Source: Burkholderia sp. H160
GTDB lineage: Bacteria; Pseudomonadota; Gammaproteobacteria; Burkholderiales; Burkholderiaceae
Reading direction: 5' to 3'
DNA: 47,775 nucleotides
NCBI GenBank assembly: GCA_000173575.1
Contig: ABYL01000046.1
Location: 1-47,775, forward strand
Of this stretch, positions 42,460 through 47,775 are shown one piece after another (position 1 is the first letter of the stretch; each line of letters starts with the position of its first letter). A program made the position numbers and the translations under genes. The notes beneath the pieces were generated by a model that saw only the letters and a list, made by a program, of their open reading frames with translations, was not told the origin of the DNA and did not search any database.

Positions 42460-43959
42460 TCACTTGAGCGGGACGGAGACAAAGCCGCGAACATTCTGGC
42501 GCTGGATCAGCACCGAAATCCCTTTCTTTGCCTTTGCTTCCGCTGCGCTCGCTTGCGCGCTGGATTCGATCAGCTCGTCATTGAGCGATAGGACGATATC
42601 GCCAGTGCGAATGCCAGCGCTCGCCGCAGGTCCGGTCACGTCGTCCACCATCATTCCCCCCGGAAGATCGCTTGCCCGCTTCTCATCGTCGTTCAGCGGA
42701 TGCATCGTCAAGCCAAGGCGATCCGACGCGGTGCTGGCACTTTGCGCCGGGGCGGGATTCGGCGCTGCGCCAGGGCTCGGCACGGCGCTTTGGGTTTTGC
42801 CGGACGCGCCGACGATGATCTCAGTCGCCATCGGGACTCGACCGCGGATCAGCGTGAGCATCGTCTTCGTTCCGGGCTGCAGGCCGGCGGCATACTGGGC
42901 CAGTTCGGCCGAGCGATCGATCGTCTTGTCGCCAATCTGCGTGATCACGTCGCCGGGCTTCACGCCACTTTCGGCGGCCGGACTACCGCGCGTGACGGCG
43001 TTGACGAGGGCCCCAGACGGTCGCGGCAGGCCAAGGGCCACCGCCATCCCAGGTCCGACGTCCTGGACGTCCACGCCAAGAATGCCCGCCGGGCCCTTGC
43101 TCCGGGTTTGCAACTGCGCTCGCACCTTGTTCGCCAGGTTGATCGGAATCGCGAAGCTCAGGCTTGGGTACCTCCCCGCGTCCGGATAAACCTGCACGTC
43201 AATGCCGATCACCTCGCCCGTCCGGTCGAACAGAGGGCCGCCTGAATTGTCGGGATTGACGGCGACCTCGGTCTCGAAAAAGGGAAAATTGCTGCCGTCG
43301 GGCAGCGTTCGGGAAGTGGCGCTAACAATGCCAGTCGTAACGGTGTTCTGAAAACGGTCGGGCGATCCGATCGTCAGCATCTGTTCACCGACGCGCACGC
43401 GCGACGAGTCACCAAGCTTGACGGTCGGCAGCTTCGCAGCATCGATGTGAAGCACCGCAACGTCGCTGTCAGTGTCGACGACGAGCACCTTTCCTTTGAA
43501 CTCCCGCCGGTCGGTCAAACTGACCGTGACTTCATCCGCTTGATCCACCACATGAGCCGTGGTCAGGATGAGGCCGTCGGGGCTGATGATGAAACCAGAG
43601 CCGGTGCCCGTTATCACGCGCGAAGTATTGCGTTGCGACTCCGGCGATTGCGGCTCAACGCCGCTGAAAAACGCGGCGATCGGATCGTTGGGGCCGATGT
43701 CCTCGGGGGTCGGCGCCGATGTTTGCTTCTCTGGAGCCATTGCGCGGATATGGACGACAGCGGGCCCGTATCGCTCGACCATGGTGGAGAAGTCAATTGG
43801 CGTCGTGGCATTGGCCGGCGCAACCAACTTCCCGCCGGCGGGTTGGAGTGCCACGGCGCCGGCGGCGATCGCAGCTGGCGAGAGGCACGGACAGCCGCCC
43901 AGAAGTCCAACTACCACGGCGGCATGGAGCAAGTTGCGAGTCAAGGTCTGGCGGAACAC
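42460..43959 (-). CDS. HtrA/Do-type serine protease with two PDZ domains, altered GNSGG
   Basis: 499 residues from a GTG start with GGAGG upstream; the frame runs to 44193 through DNA shared with the upstream region. Numbered from the GTG, H136 (TTAHVVD), D166 (TDSDVAVL) and S239 form the triad. The active-site loop reads N-P-D-N-S-G-G instead of N-P-G-N-S-G-G. PDZ1 lies at about 268-360 and PDZ2 at about 400-499. The signal region contains L-G-G-C (20-23), a possible lipobox. It degrades or chaperones misfolded envelope proteins. It faces the AroQ-like gene. Confidence 0.88.
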   Translation of the reverse strand: MFRQTLTRNLLHAAVVVGLLGGCPCLSPAAIAAGAVALQPAGGKLVAPANATTPIDFSTMVERYGPAVVHIRAMAPEKQTSAPTPEDIGPNDPIAAFFSGVEPQSPESQRNTSRVITGTGSGFIISPDGLILTTAHVVDQADEVTVSLTDRREFKGKVLVVDTDSDVAVLHIDAAKLPTVKLGDSSRVRVGEQMLTIGSPDRFQNTVTTGIVSATSRTLPDGSNFPFFETEVAVNPDNSGGPLFDRTGEVIGIDVQVYPDAGRYPSLSFAIPINLANKVRAQLQTRSKGPAGILGVDVQDVGPGMAVALGLPRPSGALVNAVTRGSPAAESGVKPGDVITQIGDKTIDRSAELAQYAAGLQPGTKTMLTLIRGRVPMATEIIVGASGKTQSAVPSPGAAPNPAPAQSASTASDRLGLTMHPLNDDEKRASDLPGGMMVDDVTGPAASAGIRTGDIVLSLNDELIESSAQASAAEAKAKKGISVLIQRQNVRGFVSVPLK

Positions 43960-44298
43960 ATCGCCTCCGATGCGGTCGTCATACCAGCGTACCGACGTCT
44001 GAAGCGACAAAGGCCAACCGCGATGGCTAACAGAACAGACGCTGATAAATAATCTTAGACCTATGGCGGCCCGTTGTGACACGGGTGGCCGACAAAAGCT
44101 AAATCGCCTGCCTATTCGACCGGCTGGTCCGGATCCGAGACCAGCCGGATGCTGGAAACATCTCAGCCATTCCGGCCGCACGTGCCTCGCCAACGCGGTT
44201 GTTCTGCCATGACAGCTTTCGTGCGGACTCGCCTAGAATTGTCTAACCAGGCTTGGGTGGGCCATCGCGTCTACCGAACGAGAGAAGGAACAGTCACC

Positions 44299-44790
44299 AT
44301 GTGGCGAATTCTGCTGATTCAGGGCGCGAATATGATTCACCTGGGCAAGCGCGAACCGGACATATACGGCAAGACGACGGCGAGCGAGCTTGACGCCATG
44401 CTCCACCAGCACGCGCGCTCGAAGGGTTACGAGCTGGAGATCTTCTACACCAACGTCGAGGGAGAAGCGATCAATCGCATCTATCGAGCCGTTGAAGATG
44501 GTGTCGACGGCCTCGTCATGAATCCCGCGGGCTTCAATTACGCGGGATATGCGCTGCGCGATTGCATCAAGGGCGCGGCGCTACCCTACGTGGAAGTACA
44601 CATGACGAATGTCGAAGCACGGGGAATCAAGTGTGTGATCGCCGAAATCGCGGATGGCGTGATCTTCGGTCTTGGCGTTCATAGCTACGTGCTTGGATTG
44701 GAGGCCATGCTTTATTTGCTCTCGAATTTGCCCAAGGGGATGCTCAAGATGCACGGCGGCCAATCCGGCGATATGGTCGGACGGGAGTGA
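44299..44790 (+). CDS. Divergent type II 3-dehydroquinate dehydratase (AroQ)-like protein
   Basis: 163 residues. The fold and several catalytic residues match AroQ: R18 in KREPDIYG, Y23, N75 in NPAGF, D88 and H101 in VEVHMTN. But the usual N-G-P-N-x-N start is Q-G-A-N-M-I, the substrate-binding histidine near 81 is Tyr, Ser103 is Thr, the H-x-R-E motif is E-A-R-G, and Arg112 is missing. It may be a paralogue with another substrate or a weak enzyme. The start at 44299 has AAGGAA upstream; the frame runs to 44149. Confidence 0.8.
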   Translation: MWRILLIQGANMIHLGKREPDIYGKTTASELDAMLHQHARSKGYELEIFYTNVEGEAINRIYRAVEDGVDGLVMNPAGFNYAGYALRDCIKGAALPYVEVHMTNVEARGIKCVIAEIADGVIFGLGVHSYVLGLEAMLYLLSNLPKGMLKMHGGQSGDMVGRE

Positions 44791-45198
44791 GCGGCGGGGC
44801 GCCTATATATATGCCGACTTCTTGTCTGTGAGTGGCCATACCGGGCGACTGCTCGGCTCTGCGGACGGTAGATGCAACGCTGACGGCTCGACCGGCGGCA
44901 ACGGGTCGAACTGAGGCGGGAGGCGTCGGACGGTCCTCGGCCAAACTGAGGCATTCGACGAAAATCGGCGACGGCCGCGTTGTGGTCACATTGCAGACAG
45001 AGGAACTGCACACGAACATCGCGCAAAAATACGCGCTTTGCTCATTGAGAGATCTCACGCCTACCAAAGAGCAATTCTCCTGCTCTTCGAAGTGAGTTGG
45101 CGTATTCTTACCATTGGCAGGCGACACATTGTCATTCCACGTAAATGTCCATGGCCGGGAGAGTTTCCTGGCCGGTCAGATCGTCAGAGGAGACACGC
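44791..45198. other. Intergenic stretch with degenerate repeat
   Basis: 408 bp. The part at 44850-44970, rich in CGGAC/GTCGG pieces, looks like another decayed copy of the intergenic repeat. No gene supported. Confidence 0.45.
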
Positions 45199-45552
45199 AT
45201 GACCACATGCAATGAACCTCATCATGCTCACCATGACCATCAACATGGCCCGGGCTGCGGACACACCGCAATCAAGCACGGCGACCACGTAGATTATCTT
45301 CATGATGGCCATTTGCACCATCCGCATGGCGACCATGTAGACGAACACAAGGTCGAAGTCAGCGCGAAAAATCCGGATCGTTGCACGCCGGACCACAACT
45401 GTGGTGGCCACGAACCGGGCCATGTGCACGGACCGGGCTGCGGTCACGAACCGGTGCCGCACGGCGATCACGTCGACTACCTTGTCGACGGCCACCTTCA
45501 TCACCCGCACGGTGATCACTGCGACGATCACGGTCCGGTGGAGCTCGCGTGA
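45199..45552 (+). CDS. Histidine-rich putative metal-binding protein with internal duplication
   Basis: 117 residues, about a quarter of them histidine, with few hydrophobic residues. Two copies of a unit of about 34 residues, each starting GPGCGH and continuing HGDHVDYL-DGHLHHPHGDH, are separated by a linker with K-NPDRCTPDHNCGGHE. It should bind several Zn, Ni, Co or Cu ions in the cytoplasm (no signal peptide). AGGAGA precedes the ATG; the frame extends to 45145. Single gene; role could be metal storage, buffering or delivery. Confidence 0.85.
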   Translation: MTTCNEPHHAHHDHQHGPGCGHTAIKHGDHVDYLHDGHLHHPHGDHVDEHKVEVSAKNPDRCTPDHNCGGHEPGHVHGPGCGHEPVPHGDHVDYLVDGHLHHPHGDHCDDHGPVELA

Positions 45553-45567
45553 TCACTACTGGAGAGC

Positions 45568-45592
45568 GGCGGGAGCCGGATTTCTTCCCGCC
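45568..45592 (+). terminator. Weak hairpin after the His-rich gene
   Basis: GGCGGGA (45568-45574) pairs with TCCCGCC (45586-45592), 11-base loop, 15 bp after the stop. No T-run follows. Confidence 0.35.
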
Positions 45593-45772
45593 TCTGCCAT
45601 AACGTATTGAGATTGACTGTCGGAATGTAGGCGGTGGGCGGCCTGGCGGATGGCAGAGAAGGGTCGTCTTATGCCTCTCGCATGAAATGTCCCACCGCTA
45701 CGCTTGCCCCATTCGCTTCCGAGACGCAGTGCGTGATAACCTGCAACGCGTTCTCACAGCCGATCTGATTTC

Positions 45773-46315
45773 ATGACAGCCCGCGTCGTCTCTGTCAGCG
45801 CTAGCCCCGCTCATGTTTTCTCCAAACGGATCGAACCGTCCATCACGCTCCTCGCGGGCCTGGGCGTGCAGGGCGATGCGCATTGTGGAGTCACGATCAA
45901 GCATCGATCGCGGGTGGCGCAAGACCCCAACCAGCCTAACCTGCGGCAGGTACATCTCATCCATAGCGAGCAATTTGCCGAACTGGCCGGAAAGGGTTTT
46001 CACATTGAATCCGGTCAACTCGGCGAGAACATCGCGACAGCCGGTATCGATCTGCTTTCCCTGCCGGTGGACACCGTCCTGCATATCGGGGAGCAGGTTT
46101 CCCTGCAGTTGACCGGGTTGCGTAACCCGTGCGGGCAGTTGGATAGTTATCAGCGAGGCCTGATGGCGGCCGTGCTGGATCGCGCTCCCGATGGCAAACT
46201 GATTCGCAAGGCCGGAGTGATGAGCATCGTACTGACCGGCGGCGCGGTTCAGCCCGGTGATCCGATCCATGTTTCTCTGCCATCCGGGCCGCATCGGGCC
46301 ATGGAGCGAGTTTGA
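45773..46315 (+). CDS. MOSC-domain protein
   Basis: 180 residues covering one MOSC domain: V-VSVSASPAH-F-K, GLGVQGDAH-G, R-VHLIHSEQF-EL, SGQLGENIATAGIDLLSLPVDT-L-IGE and the conserved cysteine in GLRNPCGQLD. MOSC domains bind sulfur from molybdenum-cofactor sulfurases or reduce N-hydroxylated compounds (YiiM type). No signal peptide. An altered alpha/beta-hydrolase follows about 55 bp downstream in the same direction, so the two may be co-transcribed. Confidence 0.92.
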   Translation: MTARVVSVSASPAHVFSKRIEPSITLLAGLGVQGDAHCGVTIKHRSRVAQDPNQPNLRQVHLIHSEQFAELAGKGFHIESGQLGENIATAGIDLLSLPVDTVLHIGEQVSLQLTGLRNPCGQLDSYQRGLMAAVLDRAPDGKLIRKAGVMSIVLTGGAVQPGDPIHVSLPSGPHRAMERV

Positions 46316-46369
46316 CCGGCCGCTTCGGCACGGGTCCACTATCCGCTCCCAGTAAACTTTCCCATTCCA

Positions 46370-47059
46370 ATGGCACTCCCGCTTATCTTTTTGCCCGCTA
46401 TGCCGTGCGACGGACGCATGTACGCGAATCAGGTAGAAGGGCTGAAGGATATCGTTTCACCATCTGTACGGGTATTGGCGCACGCGACGTTCGCCGACAG
46501 TGCCGACAGCCTTCTGGCTTCGACAGATGGAGACTTTATCCTCGCGGGCACGGCATACGGCGGCTGCCTCGCGATGGAAGTGCTGGCCAGGGCTCCGGAC
46601 CGTGTCCGCGGACTCTGGCTGATGAACTGTCAGCCGGGCGCTCACCCGGATCCGGGCGCGGTTCGCGTCACAAGCCACAGAATTCGCTCCGGCGAGCATG
46701 AACGCGTTGTCGCGGAATTCGCCGAGAACGCAATTCCTGCACACGATGTCGTCTCAAGAGCGGCGTTTGTTCAGATGGCGCGCGATACAGGCGCCGATGT
46801 GTTTGCACGGCAATCCGACGCGACACTGACGCGCTCGGATCACTGGGCGACGCTCGCCTCGAGCACCATCCCCACGCTGCTCGTATGGGGAACGGCAGAC
46901 CGTTTCGTTCCCGTCGATATCGGCCGCCGCATCGCCGCGCTGATGCCGCACGCCCGCTTTGAGTCATTCGAGGAATGCGGTCATTTCCCAACGCTTGAAC
47001 GACCGTCGCGATGCACGAAGATTGCACGTGAGTGGTTGATCGAGTCTGTCGTTGGCTGA
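46370..47059 (+). CDS. Alpha/beta-hydrolase-fold protein lacking the nucleophile serine
   Basis: 229 residues with the normal fold and length for a small esterase. The nucleophile elbow reads G60-T-A62-Y-G64, with Ala where the catalytic Ser, Asp or Cys should be. The acid D177 (WGTADRFVP) and H205 (CGHFPTLERP) are present. It is thus either non-catalytic or uses another residue. P-LIFLPAMPCDGRMY is the usual N-terminal strand and oxyanion loop. The ribosome site is weak. It lies just after the MOSC gene. Confidence 0.85.
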   Translation: MALPLIFLPAMPCDGRMYANQVEGLKDIVSPSVRVLAHATFADSADSLLASTDGDFILAGTAYGGCLAMEVLARAPDRVRGLWLMNCQPGAHPDPGAVRVTSHRIRSGEHERVVAEFAENAIPAHDVVSRAAFVQMARDTGADVFARQSDATLTRSDHWATLASSTIPTLLVWGTADRFVPVDIGRRIAALMPHARFESFEECGHFPTLERPSRCTKIAREWLIESVVG

Positions 47060-47138
47060 ATCTTGTCTGCAATGATGGTGCGGCAACGAGGTGACGACGG
47101 CTGACGAGATCGAACGCCGCCGCACTCGTAAGCCAGCG

Positions 47139-47775
47139 CTACTCGGCCTCGACACACTCCCGCAATTGCTGCGCGAGTGCGCTGATCGTTTCGCTGAGCA
47201 CGACTGTACTGCGCCGAAGAATGCCAATGGGCTCCACGCCCTGCGGAGCCGGCATGTCGAGCTGCATGAGCAGCCCCGCATCGAGATCGCTTTGCACGAC
47301 ACGCTGCGGCACGATCCACACAGCGTCCGAGCCAGCGACGATCAACCGTGCCACGGAGGCCGACTGCGTTTCGATCGCACCTTCGGGCACGGACAAGCCG
47401 TGCGTTTCGAAGAACGCATCGGTGTGATGCCGCGGCGCGGTGAGCTCGCCCGCAATCACAAGCGGAAACCCGAGCACGGCATCGAGCGTGGGCGCGACGC
47501 GTTCGGTCGCAAGCGGATGTCCCGCCCGCACGACGACCCGAAGCGACTCCGTATAGAGATATTCGAACGACACCCCCTGCATCATCGCCGGTTCCGCCAT
47601 GCGCCCGACCATCAGCTCGAGATCGCCAGCTTTCACGGCACGCAACAGTTCGAAGTTCGAATCGGTCAAAATTTTTATGCCCACACGCGGGCGCAAGAGC
47701 TTGAAGCGCAGGACTGCCTGCGGCAGCAGCGCCGTTGCCACGGTTGGCAACGCGCCTAACCGCACGGCGGGCACC
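47139..47775 (-). CDS. LysR-family regulator, PcaQ-like effector domain; 5' end outside window
   Basis: 212 residues of the effector-binding domain. The frame is open to the window edge, so the helix-turn-helix part lies beyond it. V-LGALPTVATALLPQAVLRF, AGDLELMVGRMAEP-MM-GVSFEYLYTESL-VVVR-GHPL and SD-VWIVPQRVV match the PcaQ/GbpR-type subgroup, which senses protocatechuate-pathway metabolites or sugars. Target genes would lie outside the window. The 3' end is convergent with the hydrolase gene. Confidence 0.9.
   Translation of the reverse strand, partial: VPAVRLGALPTVATALLPQAVLRFKLLRPRVGIKILTDSNFELLRAVKAGDLELMVGRMAEPAMMQGVSFEYLYTESLRVVVRAGHPLATERVAPTLDAVLGFPLVIAGELTAPRHHTDAFFETHGLSVPEGAIETQSASVARLIVAGSDAVWIVPQRVVQSDLDAGLLMQLDMPAPQGVEPIGILRRSTVVLSETISALAQQLRECVEAE

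Overview
The window is high-GC DNA with the gene repertoire of a Burkholderiaceae betaproteobacterium, most likely Paraburkholderia, Caballeronia or Burkholderia. The evidence is a type VI secretion (T6SS) locus with TssM and TagF, many LysR regulators facing single enzyme genes, a hopanoid C-3 methylase (HpnR), DUF305 and DUF2917 proteins, and degenerate intergenic repeats. No rRNA, tRNA, CRISPR array or intact transposase was seen.

Region 1 (1-7308) is the end of a T6SS cluster. The TssM C-terminus overlaps tagF on the + strand. Facing them on the - strand is a tight four-gene operon: a secreted FecR-like protein, a membrane sensor with a c-type heme motif and a HAMP domain, a Ser/Thr kinase and a PP2C phosphatase. 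A terminator separates it from a second unit, a 44-residue ORF followed by an unrecognised 511-residue protein. The four-gene operon is my main candidate for an undescribed system: a heme- or redox-gated phospho-switch for secretion.

Region 2 (7309-15784) holds an MFS transporter remnant, a periplasmic GlcG/HbpS-like protein, a small acidic ORF, an MsbA-like ABC exporter, a QorB-like oxidoreductase with a divergent LysR, and a LysR / esterase / LysR group.

Region 3 (16025-20325) holds a DGPF (YCII) protein coupled to an ECF42-type sigma factor, a monooxygenase-like protein and MarR sharing one promoter/operator, a methyltransferase with an odd tail and a membrane protein.

Region 4 (20326-38149) is loosely packed accessory DNA with long intergenic stretches. 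It holds two lipoproteins, several small-molecule-type proteins (ABM, SnoaL-like, DUF1428, VOC), AraC facing a FabF-like synthase, a BON protein, MFS facing ArsR, NmrA-like facing LysR, AsnC facing an RBBP9-type hydrolase, a short signal peptidase I, a 138-bp MITE-like element and a DUF2917 gene.

Region 5 (38150-47775) holds a coupled DUF305 / YVTN beta-propeller pair, hpnR, an HtrA-type protease with an altered active-site loop, a divergent AroQ-like protein, a histidine-rich duplicated protein, a MOSC protein, an alpha/beta-hydrolase lacking its nucleophile, and a LysR gene cut by the window edge. All functions are inferred by reading motifs; no database search was possible.
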